DNA of 64,000 nt from Limnohabitans sp. 2KL-51 (GTDB lineage Bacteria > Pseudomonadota > Gammaproteobacteria > Burkholderiales > Burkholderiaceae_C). The position numbers and the translations under genes were made by a program. The stretch spans positions 1 through 64,000 of the forward strand of contig NZ_NESJ01000003.1 of assembly GCF_003063645.1 (NCBI RefSeq), written 5' to 3'. Each line of letters starts with the position of its first letter. Within the stretch, counting starts at the first letter, position 1. Below the pieces are notes generated by a model. The model made no database searches, had not been told where the DNA came from, and saw nothing but the letters and a program-made list of their open reading frames with translations. Positions 17,085 to 25,313 of this stretch are shown piece by piece.

Positions 17085-17245
17085 GGCGGTCTCCTGTGGG
17101 GTGTGGGCGCGGGGCTACAGTTGTTGTGCTCAACAATTTAGCCACAAGCGCAGTAGCGCGCAAGGCGAGAAACACGGGTTTATTTCGGGTGGCAAATTGC
17201 TAAAGCTTGTCTTAGAAGCAATCTGAACTGATGGCCATTTCAGAT

Positions 17246-18499
17246 TCACCGGCCCCGTGATTCGGTAGATGGAATAGTCACCGCCGCATCCGCCGGCGTG
17301 CGCAGCATGGCCAAAGCCGCCAATGCGGTGACACCCGCCAGGAACAGGTAGCCCAGCGCATGGCTGCCGCCCTGCTGCACCAGCGCACTGAAAAGCACCG
17401 GGCCGAGCATGCCGCCGAAGAAGATGAAAAACTGCGTACCACCGCTGCTGGCCACCAGGTCTTCGCGCGGAACGGTGCGCAGCAACTGCGCGAAGAAGAC
17501 ACCATTCCAGCCCATGGTCGTGGCGCCGCAGGCGATCACGACCATGGTGATCACGGCGAAGCTGGCGTCGCGTGGCAGCAGCCCCAGTGCCAGGCAATTG
17601 AGCGCCATGCACAAACCCATGACGGAGAGCAGCACGCGCGGGCTCACCCAGCGATCGGCCACATGGCCCAGGGTGATGCGTGCCACCACACACGCCACCT
17701 GCGACGCCGCCAGTAGCCCAGCCGCCAGCGCCAGCGAGAGTCCCAGCTCCAGATAGAGACGGGCCACCACGAAGGTGAGAAAGCCTTGCTGCGCCAACGC
17801 ATAGACACAAGTCACCAGGCTCAGTGCCCGTAGCGGCGGGTGGCGTAACACGGCGAGGAGATTGCTCAGTCCGCCCGGACCGGTGGGTACCTCGGTGCGT
17901 GTGCGTGTGCGTGCGCGATCTGCGCCGTCGAGCCGGCTGACGGCCGGCCCCAAGGCCAGCGCCAGCAGCAGGCAGGCGAAGGCCACGGCCCAAGCGGCGC
18001 CTCGCCAGCCCACAAGGCCCAGGCCCAAGGGCATCAGCATTCCCGCCAAGCCCACCCCGATCGGAACGCCAGTTTGCTTGAGCGAAAAGAACAGGCCGGG
18101 CGCGCCGGGTGGTGCATGGCGCCCGAGAATGTCGGCGGCCGCCGGGTTCACCGTGCCATAGCCCAGACCGATCAGGCCAGCCGCCAACCCAAACAAAATC
18201 AGGGGCTGGCCGATGGCGCCCAGCATCGTGCCAGCGGCAATCACCACCAGCACGCCCTGCGTCACTCGACCTGCGCCAAAGCGCGCCACCAACGGACCGC
18301 TGGAGAGGCCGGCGACCATCGCGACGGCATACACGCCCCCGACGAAAAAGCCCACCTGCTCTGGGGCCAACCCCAGCGCGGGCGCCACCGCCGGCGCCAG
18401 AATGGGGGCGACACTCATCACGAAGCTGGCCATGACCTGCGCAGCCAGCGTGACCTGCAAGGCCAGCCAGGGTCGTCGCTGCGGCGGCACGTCGCTCAT
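17246..18499 (-). CDS. MFS transporter
   Basis: 417 residues, about 12 hydrophobic helices, inner membrane. MFS loop motifs include GPLVARFGAGRVTQG after helix 2 and the equivalent GHVADRWVSPR in the second half. Its ATG overlaps the stop of the GntR regulator (ATGA), and it is last in the minus-strand operon SDR-GntR-MFS. Context suggests uptake or export of the compound degraded by the divergent CoA operon. Confidence 0.85.
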   Translation of the reverse strand: MSDVPPQRRPWLALQVTLAAQVMASFVMSVAPILAPAVAPALGLAPEQVGFFVGGVYAVAMVAGLSSGPLVARFGAGRVTQGVLVVIAAGTMLGAIGQPLILFGLAAGLIGLGYGTVNPAAADILGRHAPPGAPGLFFSLKQTGVPIGVGLAGMLMPLGLGLVGWRGAAWAVAFACLLLALALGPAVSRLDGADRARTRTRTEVPTGPGGLSNLLAVLRHPPLRALSLVTCVYALAQQGFLTFVVARLYLELGLSLALAAGLLAASQVACVVARITLGHVADRWVSPRVLLSVMGLCMALNCLALGLLPRDASFAVITMVVIACGATTMGWNGVFFAQLLRTVPREDLVASSGGTQFFIFFGGMLGPVLFSALVQQGGSHALGYLFLAGVTALAALAMLRTPADAAVTIPSTESRGR

Positions 18500-19245
18500 G
18501 TTCCCCCGCCGCCGCCACCACCTTCTTCCAGGTGCCAGCGCGTCGTGAGCTCAAAACGTCCCACCGGGTGCACGTTGATGGAAACCGAGAGCAACCGATC
18601 GTTGCGACCGATGTAGAAGCGGCGCACCAGCAAGCCCGGCGACTTGGGCTTGACCCCCAGCACCCGCGCGCTCTGGGCGGGCACCGCGACGCTGCTGACC
18701 ACCTGCTGCGCCTCCAGGATGCGCTCACCGCCGTATTTCTCGACCAGCCCGAACACCCAGGCCTGCCCCTCTTCGAGCTCGCGCTGCAGGCCGTGTGCCT
18801 CGGGGCGCACAAAGACTCGCATGTGCACGATAGGCTCGTCGGTGTCCAGCGTCTTGCGGCAGGTATTGAGTTCGAGCCAGGACTCGCCTAGCCCACATCG
18901 CAGCTGGTGGGCGAGCTCGGCGTCGGCTTCGATTGCGCGCGCACCAAGTACCTCCAGCCGTGTGTCTTGCGCGTAGGCCATGAGGTCGCCCAGAGACGAC
19001 AGCGAGGCGACGTATTGCTTGCCACTGCGCAGCGCCCGCACTCGCGTGCCCACGCCCTGGTGACGCGACACCAGCCCCAGCTCGCACAGGTGGCGCACCG
19101 CCTCGCGCACCGTGTGCCGCGACACCGCAAAGCGTTGGCACAACTGAGGCTCGGGCGGTAGCAGCGACCCGACCGGGTAGCGGCCCTCACCGATCTCGCG
19201 CACGAGCGTGGTGGACAGCTGCTGGTAACGGGGCGAGGTGTTCAC
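18496..19245 (-). CDS. GntR-family regulator with UTRA domain (HutC type)
   Basis: 249 residues. The N-terminal winged helix-turn-helix includes LCQRFAVSRHTVREAVRHLC and ELGLVSRHQGVGTRV. A UTRA ligand-binding domain follows (WLELNTCRKTLDTDEPIVHM, GLLVRRFYIGRNDRLLS). The C-terminus ends in a Gly run that overlaps the MFS start. It lies between the SDR and MFS genes and is the best candidate to bind the 26-bp palindrome at 20072-20097. Its ligand is probably a pathway substrate or CoA intermediate. Confidence 0.85.
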   Translation of the reverse strand: MNTSPRYQQLSTTLVREIGEGRYPVGSLLPPEPQLCQRFAVSRHTVREAVRHLCELGLVSRHQGVGTRVRALRSGKQYVASLSSLGDLMAYAQDTRLEVLGARAIEADAELAHQLRCGLGESWLELNTCRKTLDTDEPIVHMRVFVRPEAHGLQRELEEGQAWVFGLVEKYGGERILEAQQVVSSVAVPAQSARVLGVKPKSPGLLVRRFYIGRNDRLLSVSINVHPVGRFELTTRWHLEEGGGGGGGT

Positions 19246-19258
19246 GGCGGCGTCCCGG

Positions 19259-20035
19259 TCAATACATGTAGTGGCCGCCGTTGACGTGGATCACCTGGCC
19301 GGAAATGAAGCCGCCGCGGTCGCCGCACAACAGGTCGCAGGCGGCAGCGAGTTCGTCGGTCGTGCCGTAGCGGCCCAGCGGAATTTCTTTCTCGAGTTGC
19401 TCGCGTTGCTGGTGGGTGTACTGCGACCAGTCGCGAACGGTGTCGATTGCGCCCGGCGCCACGGTGTTGGCGGTGATGCCGTCCACCCCGAACTCGCGCG
19501 CTAGGGCCATGGACAGACCGTGCAGGCCGGCCTTGGCGGTGATGTTGTGGGCCCGGTGCGTGACCTGCCCCCAGAAGCCGTCAAAGCCGGAGATCAGCAC
19601 GATGCGGCCCCAACGACGCGGCTGCATGAGGGGAATGGCATGGCGGGTCAGGTAGAAGGCGGCCGAGAGGTTGGTACGCATCACCTCATCCCACTGCTCG
19701 GGCGTGATCTGCAGATAAGGCTGCTTGCGTCGGATGCCGACGTTGGACACCACGATATCCATCGAGCCAAAGTGCTCGGCGCCCGTGTGCACCAGCCGGG
19801 CCACCTCCGCATCGACGCTCACGTCGGCCATGACGCCCAAGGCCTTGCCACCTTGGGCGCGGATCTCGTCGACCACCCCATCCACCGCGGCGCGGTCGCT
19901 GTGCCCATTCACCACCACCTGCGCGCCTTGGGCGGCCAATGACAGCGCGATGGCACGACCAATGTTGCGGCCAGAGCCCGTGACCAGGGCCGTGCGGCCT
20001 GCGAGCGGGGCGAGAGGGTTGGCGGCAGTGACCAT
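19259..20035 (-). CDS. SDR-family oxidoreductase with substituted catalytic Tyr
   Basis: 258 residues from ATG 20035, chosen because the SDR fold begins right after it (LAGRTALVTGSGRNIGRAIA). The cofactor motif is TGSGRNIG and NVGIRR replaces the NNAG motif. The Ser is in VLISGFDGFWG. At the YxxxK position the sequence is HNITAKAG, so Lys is kept but Tyr is replaced by Asn. Residues are otherwise typical through NTVAPGAIDTV. Either it uses a different proton donor or it is not a classical dehydrogenase. It heads the SDR-GntR-MFS operon, 13 bp before GntR. Confidence 0.8.
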   Translation of the reverse strand: MVTAANPLAPLAGRTALVTGSGRNIGRAIALSLAAQGAQVVVNGHSDRAAVDGVVDEIRAQGGKALGVMADVSVDAEVARLVHTGAEHFGSMDIVVSNVGIRRKQPYLQITPEQWDEVMRTNLSAAFYLTRHAIPLMQPRRWGRIVLISGFDGFWGQVTHRAHNITAKAGLHGLSMALAREFGVDGITANTVAPGAIDTVRDWSQYTHQQREQLEKEIPLGRYGTTDELAAACDLLCGDRGGFISGQVIHVNGGHYMY

Positions 20036-20048
20036 GGGAGTATTTCGG

Positions 20049-20077
20049 TTGACTTGGAGATGCACATCAGCATAACA
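20049..20077 (+). promoter_or_regulatory. Candidate promoter for the Bug/CoA operon
   Basis: TTGACT at 20049-20054 and ATAACA at 20072-20077 with a 17-bp spacer, upstream of the receptor gene at 20139. The -10 element overlaps the palindrome at 20072, so a bound repressor would block it. Confidence 0.4.
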
Positions 20078-20097
20078 TGCGGACGTCCGGACGTTAT
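20072..20097. promoter_or_regulatory. 26-bp palindromic operator candidate
   Basis: Imperfect inverted repeat centred on GGACGTCC: the left arm begins ATAACATGC and the right arm ends GGACGTTAT. Eleven of the 13 base pairs match. It sits between the divergent SDR and receptor genes and overlaps a possible -10 box. The GntR/UTRA protein encoded nearby is the obvious candidate ligand. Confidence 0.6.
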
Positions 20098-20138
20098 CAG
20101 TCCAAGCGGGCACCGCCTACCCCACAACAGGAGACAAC

Positions 20139-21116
20139 ATGATCAACAAACGCCAAGCCGGCCTTGCACTGGCCACCCTCGTCCTTTCCCTCTCGGCGGT
20201 CGGCACGGCGCTGGCCCAGAGCTATCCGGACAAGCCTATCCGCCTCGTGGTGCCCTACCCCCCCGGCGCCTCCACCGACGCAGTGGGCCGCATCGTCGGT
20301 CAGAAGCTCTCGGCCAACATCGGCCAGACCGTGATTGTGGACAACCGCGCGGGCGCCAGCGGCAACATCGGCACCGAGTTTGTGAGCCGCTCAGCACCCG
20401 ACGGCTACACCTTCGTGATGGGCACGGACGCCACCCACGCGTCCAACTCCTTCCTCACGGCCAACCCGACCTTCGATCCGATCAAGGACTTCACGCCCCT
20501 GGCCATCGTGGCAATGAACCCGATCGCGCTGGTGGTGCACCCCTCGGTGCCCGCCAAGGACTTGAACGAGCTCGTCGCCTGGCTCAAGGCCAACCCGGGC
20601 AAGGGCGGCTTTGGCAGCTCGGGCACCGGATCGCCCCACCACTTGGCGGGCGAGTTGCTCAAGGCCCGCACGGGCGCGCCGCTCATTCACGTGCCCTACC
20701 GTGGCGGCGGCCCGGCCCTCAACGACCTGATGGGCGGTCAGATCAGCCTGCTCTTTGCCAGCGCCATCACGGTGGTGCCCCATATTCAGAGCGGCAAGGT
20801 CAAGGCCATCGCGCTGACCAGCGCTAAGCGCTCGGGCATCCTGCCCAATGTGCCCACCATGGGCGAGAGCCTGGACGGCTTCGAGATGCCGTCGTGGCTG
20901 GCCTTCTTCGGCCCCGCCAAAATGCCCGATGCCGTGACCCGGCGCCTGAGCGACGAGCTGGTCAAGGTGCTGAGCGACCCTGACGTGCGCACTCGTCTGA
21001 CCGCGGCAGGCATGGACGTTGTCGCCGGCGGCCAAGCAGAACTCACCGAGCTGCAGCGACGTGAATACCAGAGCCGCGGCAAGCTGATTCGTGACGCCAA
21101 CATCAAAGGGGAGTGA
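20139..21116 (+). CDS. Tripartite tricarboxylate transporter substrate-binding protein (Bug family)
   Basis: 325 residues. Signal peptide MINKRQAGLALATLVLSLSA ending Ala-Leu-Ala-Gln. Bug-family motifs: SYPDKPIRLVVPYPPGAST, VDNRAGASGNIG, PYRGGGPALNDLMGGQISLL, and GESLDGFEMPSWLAFFGPAK. Periplasmic carboxylate-binding receptor. No TctA or TctB membrane subunits are nearby, so it may serve a distant transporter or act in sensing. First gene of the catabolic operon; the next gene's GTG overlaps its TGA. Confidence 0.9.
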   Translation: MINKRQAGLALATLVLSLSAVGTALAQSYPDKPIRLVVPYPPGASTDAVGRIVGQKLSANIGQTVIVDNRAGASGNIGTEFVSRSAPDGYTFVMGTDATHASNSFLTANPTFDPIKDFTPLAIVAMNPIALVVHPSVPAKDLNELVAWLKANPGKGGFGSSGTGSPHHLAGELLKARTGAPLIHVPYRGGGPALNDLMGGQISLLFASAITVVPHIQSGKVKAIALTSAKRSGILPNVPTMGESLDGFEMPSWLAFFGPAKMPDAVTRRLSDELVKVLSDPDVRTRLTAAGMDVVAGGQAELTELQRREYQSRGKLIRDANIKGE

Positions 21117-22282
21117 TCGTCTTGACACAAGCTTCTCCTGCCGCGGGCGCTGCGCCGCTCGCCGGCATCACGGTCATTGAGCTCGGTCACAGCGTGGCGG
21201 CCCCCTTCGCCGGGCAGATCCTGGCCGACCTTGGCGCCGAGGTGATCAAGATCGAAAAGGCCGCCGGCGACGACGCGCGCCACTGGGGGCCGCCCTTTTT
21301 GGATGGCGCGGCCGCCACCTTCCAGGGCATCAACCGGGGCAAGCGCTCGTGGGTCCTGGACCTGCGCGACCCCGATTGCCTGGCGCAGCTTCACGCGCTG
21401 ATCGAGACTCGGGCCGACGTCGTGCTGCAGAACATGCGGCCCGGCCAGGTCGAGAAGCTGGCTCTGGACGCGGCCAGCCTGCGCGCGCGCAAGCCGGCGC
21501 TGGTGTATTGCAACCTCGGCGCCTTCGGCTCGGTCGGCCCCCTGGCCGATCGCCCTGGCTACGACCCGCTGATGCAGGCCTTTGGCGGCATCATGAGTGT
21601 GGTCGGCGAAGCCGGCGGCGCGCCGGTGCGGGTGGGGCCCTCCATCGTCGACATGGGCTCGGGCATGTGGGCGGCGATGGGGATCCTCTCACTCCTGATG
21701 CGCCGGCACACCACGGGCGAAGGCGGCGTGGTGGACGTCTCGCTGTTCGAGACCGCCGCCTGCTGGATGACCATGTACGCCACGCAGTACATGGCCGGCG
21801 GCGCGATGCCAGGCAAAAACGGCTCCGGCCAAGCCGGCATCGCTCCCTACCGCGCCTACCGCACCATCGACGGCGACCTGGTCGTCGCCGCGGGCAATGA
21901 CAAACTTTTTCGTGCCTTGTGCGGCGTGGTGGGCCACCCCGCGTGGGCCGACGAGCCGCGCTTTGCCAGCAACGCGCTGCGGGTGGAAAACAGCCCCGCC
22001 CTCTACGCCTTGCTTGAAGCCTGTTTTGCTACCCAAACCACGCAGGCGTGGACCGAACGTCTCGACGCCGACGGCGTGCCCTGCGCCCCGGTGCAAAACG
22101 TCGCGCAGATGCTCGAGCACCCGCAGACCCAGGCCCTGGGCCTGATGCAGGACGTGCCTGGCAGCTCCGTGCCCCTGATGGGCCTGCCGCTGCGCCTAGA
22201 CGGCCAGCGCCTGCGGCCCCACGGTCCCTCTCCCCGATTGGGTGAAATGAACGAAGACGCCACGGCGTTGCCCACCGCATGA
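21113..22282 (+). CDS. CaiB/BaiF (class III) CoA-transferase
   Basis: 389 residues. Family landmarks: GITVIELGHSVAAPFAGQIL, LGAEVIKIEKAAGDDAR, GKRSWVLDLRD, the catalytic Asp region (RPGYDPLMQAFGG), and VDVSLFETAACWM. It moves CoA between carboxylic acids, here probably activating the operon's substrate. GTG 21113 overlaps the previous stop, and its own stop overlaps the next ATG. In context it would form the CoA ester consumed by the acyl-CoA dehydrogenase and hydratase. Confidence 0.9.
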   Translation: MIVLTQASPAAGAAPLAGITVIELGHSVAAPFAGQILADLGAEVIKIEKAAGDDARHWGPPFLDGAAATFQGINRGKRSWVLDLRDPDCLAQLHALIETRADVVLQNMRPGQVEKLALDAASLRARKPALVYCNLGAFGSVGPLADRPGYDPLMQAFGGIMSVVGEAGGAPVRVGPSIVDMGSGMWAAMGILSLLMRRHTTGEGGVVDVSLFETAACWMTMYATQYMAGGAMPGKNGSGQAGIAPYRAYRTIDGDLVVAAGNDKLFRALCGVVGHPAWADEPRFASNALRVENSPALYALLEACFATQTTQAWTERLDADGVPCAPVQNVAQMLEHPQTQALGLMQDVPGSSVPLMGLPLRLDGQRLRPHGPSPRLGEMNEDATALPTA

Positions 22283-23076
22283 ACCTGCCGACTTACGACA
22301 CGCTGCAGCTCACGTTGCATGACCCGCACCTGCTGGTAGTGACCCTCAACCGGCCGGACGTGCTCAACGCGATCAACACGCAAATGGGCCGTGATTTGTT
22401 GGATTTGTGGACCCGGCTCATTGTTGATGGTGAAGTGATCCGCGCGGTGGTGCTCACGGGCGCCGGCGATCGCGCGTTTTGCGCGGGCGGCGACCTGAAG
22501 GAGCGCCACGGCATGACGGACGAGACCTGGCGGCGCCAGCACGAGATCTTCGAGCGTGCGTTCTTCGCTCTGCAGGACTTACCGATGCCGGTGATCGCCG
22601 CAGTCAACGGCCACGCCTACGGGGGCGGATTGGAAACCGCGCTCGCCTGCGACTTCCTGTACGCCAGCCGCAACGCGAAGTTCGCGCTGTCCGAGACGCG
22701 CCTGGGCATCATGCCCGGTGGCGGCGGTACGCAAAATCTGGCACGCGCCGTCGGCGAGCGCCGGGCCAAGGAATTGATCCTGCGCGCGCAGGCCTTTGAC
22801 GCCGAGCAGGCCCTGGCTTGGGGCCTGGCCAATCACTTAAGCGAGCCGGGCCACGTGCTCGAGGACGCCCTGGCCAGCGCCGCCGGCATCGCTGCCAACG
22901 GGCCACTGGCCGTGCGCCAGGCCAAGAAATCCATTCACTTCGGTTTGCAAGGCGACCTGCTGACCGGCTGCCGCTTCGAGATAGAGGCCTACAACCGGCT
23001 CGTCTCCTCCGAGGACCGTCGCGAGGGCGTACGAGCCTTCAACGAGAAACGCGCGCCCGACTTCAAGGGACACTGA
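22279..23076 (+). CDS. Enoyl-CoA hydratase, methylglutaconyl-CoA hydratase (AUH)-like
   Basis: 265 residues, crotonase fold. The oxyanion-hole motif is FCAGGDLKER. Both catalytic Glu equivalents are present: GGGLETALACD and SETRLGIMPGGGGTQ. The C-terminal half (RRAKELILRAQAFDAEQALA, EDRREGVRAFNEKRAP) resembles AUH-type 3-methylglutaconyl-CoA hydratases more than the housekeeping crotonases, as judged by eye. This fits the adjacent HMG-CoA-lyase-like gene. Start overlaps the CoA-transferase stop. Confidence 0.85.
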   Translation: MNLPTYDTLQLTLHDPHLLVVTLNRPDVLNAINTQMGRDLLDLWTRLIVDGEVIRAVVLTGAGDRAFCAGGDLKERHGMTDETWRRQHEIFERAFFALQDLPMPVIAAVNGHAYGGGLETALACDFLYASRNAKFALSETRLGIMPGGGGTQNLARAVGERRAKELILRAQAFDAEQALAWGLANHLSEPGHVLEDALASAAGIAANGPLAVRQAKKSIHFGLQGDLLTGCRFEIEAYNRLVSSEDRREGVRAFNEKRAPDFKGH

Positions 23077-23082
23077 ACCCCC

Positions 23083-24063
23083 ATGACCCACTCCCCAATG
23101 ACCCACTCCCCCATGACCCACTCCCCCATCGACGTGCTGGTGCGCGAAGTCGGCCTGCGCGACGGCCTGCAGAACACCGCCACGATTGTTCCCACTGAAG
23201 GCAAGCTGGCCTGGATAGTGGCCGAATTGGCCGCTGGCGTGCGCGAGATCGAGGTCACCTCGTTCGTGCCCCCCAAACTGATACCACAGTTCGCCGACGC
23301 TGAAGAAGTGGTGAGCCGCGCCCTGAAGTTGTCGGGTCTCACGCTCATGGCGCTGGCCCCCAACCTGCGCGGCGCCGAGCGCGCCTTCGCGCTGGGTGTG
23401 CACAAGGTCGACTACGTCACCTCCGTGAGCCGCACACACAACCTCAAGAACGTGCGCCGCGAGCGCGAGGAATCGCTGGCCGACTTCGTGCGCATCGTGC
23501 AGGCGCGCGACGCCGCGGGCCTCAAGGGCCACATCGAACTGGCCGCCGGTTTGTCCACCGCGCTGGGCTGCTCCTACGAAGGCCGCATCGCGGTCGACGA
23601 GGTGCGACGCTGCGCCGCCTTCCTGGCCGAGGCTGGCGCCGACGAGATCATGATTGCCGACACCGTGGGCTATGCCGACCCGCGCCAGGTGCGCGAGGTG
23701 TTCACTGCTGTCCTGGCCGAAGTCGGCACAGTGCCAGTCGCCGCGCACTTTCACGACACGCGCGGCACGGGCCTGGCCAACGTGGCAGCCGCCCTGGAGT
23801 GCGGCATCCGCCGCTTCGACAGCTCGCTCGGCGGCTTGGGCGGATGCCCCTTCGCCCCAGGTGCCAGCGGCAACATCGTGACCGAAGACCTGTGCTTCAT
23901 GCTCGACTCCATGGGCCTGAGCACCGGCATCGACCTCGAGCGCCTGCTCGCCGTGCGCGAGATCGCAGCGTCCTACCTGGGCAGCGACAGCCTCTCGGGC
24001 GCGCTGGCCCGCGCCGGCCTGCCGCGGCACTACCAGAGCGCTGCTGCGCGCGCGAGCGCCTGA
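23083..24063 (+). CDS. Hydroxymethylglutaryl-CoA lyase-like protein
   Basis: 326 residues, TIM barrel of the HMGL/DRE family. EVGLRDGLQN carries the metal-binding Asp and catalytic Arg, and GGLGGCPFAPGASGNIVTED contains the signature Cys. Metal His residues are in AAHFHDTRGTG. The expected reaction cleaves HMG-CoA to acetyl-CoA and acetoacetate. The first 15 residues are three copies of Met-Thr-His-Ser-Pro, from a tandem repeat that gives three possible ATG starts; the last (23113) may be the true one. It lies between the hydratase and an acyl-CoA dehydrogenase. Confidence 0.88.
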   Translation: MTHSPMTHSPMTHSPIDVLVREVGLRDGLQNTATIVPTEGKLAWIVAELAAGVREIEVTSFVPPKLIPQFADAEEVVSRALKLSGLTLMALAPNLRGAERAFALGVHKVDYVTSVSRTHNLKNVRREREESLADFVRIVQARDAAGLKGHIELAAGLSTALGCSYEGRIAVDEVRRCAAFLAEAGADEIMIADTVGYADPRQVREVFTAVLAEVGTVPVAAHFHDTRGTGLANVAAALECGIRRFDSSLGGLGGCPFAPGASGNIVTEDLCFMLDSMGLSTGIDLERLLAVREIAASYLGSDSLSGALARAGLPRHYQSAAARASA

Positions 24064-24118
24064 CGCGCCACTGGGCGCGAACCCTTCTTCCAATTCCCAA
24101 TTTCCAACAGAAAGCCCC

Positions 24119-25312
24119 ATGAGCCAAGCCGCCCCTGACCTGTCCGCCGTCTCCATGGACCTCGGCGAGGACTACCCTGAGATCCGAGCAAGCGTGCGCC
24201 GCATCTGCGCTGATTTTCCCGGCAGCTATTGGCGTGATCTCGACGAGAAAGAAGCCTATCCCAGCGACTTCGTCCAGGCCATGACCGACGCCGGCTTTCT
24301 CTCGGCGCTGATCCCCGAGGAATACGGCGGCGCTGGCCTGCCCCTGCGCGCCGCGGGTGTGGTGCTGGAAGAAATACACGCCTGCGGTGGCAATGCCGGC
24401 GCAACGCACGCCCAGATGTACACCATGGGCACCGTCCTGCGTCATGGCAGCGCTGCACAGAAATCACTTTACCTGCCCCAGATCGCCAGCGGCGCGCTGC
24501 GCCTTCAGGCCTTCGGTGTTACCGAGCCCACCAGCGGCACCGACACCACCAAGCTCAAGACCCGCGCCGTGCGCGAAGGCGACGAATACGTGATCAACGG
24601 CCAGAAGATCTGGACTTCGCGCGCGCTCTACTCCGACCTCATGCTGCTGCTGGCGCGCACCACGCCGCTTGAGGACGTGAAGAAAAAATCCGAGGGCCTC
24701 TCGGTCTTCCTGGTGGACATGCGCAAGGCTGTGGGCAACGGCATGACGATCCGGCCCATCAAGGCCATGATCAACCACAACACCACTGAGGTGTTCTTTG
24801 ACAACCTGCGCATTCCCGCCGACAGCCTGATCGGCCAGGAGGGCCAAGGACTGCGCTGCATCATGGACGGCATGAACGCCGAGCGCATCCTGGTCGCGCA
24901 CGAGTCGATCGGCGACGCTAAGTGGTTCATCAAGACGGCCGTCAAGTACGCCAACGAGCGCGTGATCTTTGACCGCCCCATCGGCAAGAACCAGGGCATC
25001 CAGTTCCCCATCGCCAAGGCCTATGCGCAGACACAGGCGGCCGAACTGATGCTGCGCAAATCCGCTGCGGTCTACGAAGCCAACCAGCCTTGTGGCGAAT
25101 ATGCCAACCTCACCAAGCTGCTCACGGCCGAAGCCGCCTGGGAAGCGGGCGAGGCTTGCATGCAGACGCACGGCGGCTTCGCCTATGCGCGCGAGTACGA
25201 CATCGAGCGCAAGTGGCGCGAGGCCCGCGTTCAGCGCACCGCACCGATCTCCACCAACCTGATCCTGTCCTATATCGCCGAGCACGTGCTGGGCCTGCCG
25301 CGTTCGTATTGA
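24119..25312 (+). CDS. Acyl-CoA dehydrogenase (isovaleryl/short-branched-chain-like)
   Basis: 397 residues. FAD enzyme with the family motifs LIPEEYGGAGLPL, QAFGVTEPTSGTDTTKLK, NGQKIWTSRA, RPIGKNQGIQFPIA and MQTHGGFAYAREYDIER. The usual catalytic Glu near the C-terminus (YEGT) is replaced by APIST. A Glu in GMNAERILVAHE sits where isovaleryl-CoA dehydrogenase keeps its base. It likely introduces the double bond ahead of the AUH-like hydratase. It lies 56 bp after the lyase gene. Confidence 0.85.
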   Translation: MSQAAPDLSAVSMDLGEDYPEIRASVRRICADFPGSYWRDLDEKEAYPSDFVQAMTDAGFLSALIPEEYGGAGLPLRAAGVVLEEIHACGGNAGATHAQMYTMGTVLRHGSAAQKSLYLPQIASGALRLQAFGVTEPTSGTDTTKLKTRAVREGDEYVINGQKIWTSRALYSDLMLLLARTTPLEDVKKKSEGLSVFLVDMRKAVGNGMTIRPIKAMINHNTTEVFFDNLRIPADSLIGQEGQGLRCIMDGMNAERILVAHESIGDAKWFIKTAVKYANERVIFDRPIGKNQGIQFPIAKAYAQTQAAELMLRKSAAVYEANQPCGEYANLTKLLTAEAAWEAGEACMQTHGGFAYAREYDIERKWREARVQRTAPISTNLILSYIAEHVLGLPRSY

Positions 25313-25313
25313 G

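Noticed and set aside
17130..18812. 560-codon minus-strand frame overlapping the MFS and GntR genes
   Set aside because: Arg/Gly/Ala-rich out-of-frame reading of two well-supported genes on the same strand.
22837..24156. 439-codon minus-strand frame opposite the hydratase and lyase genes
   Set aside because: Mirror frame of GC-rich coding DNA; no motifs, and the plus-strand genes are clear.
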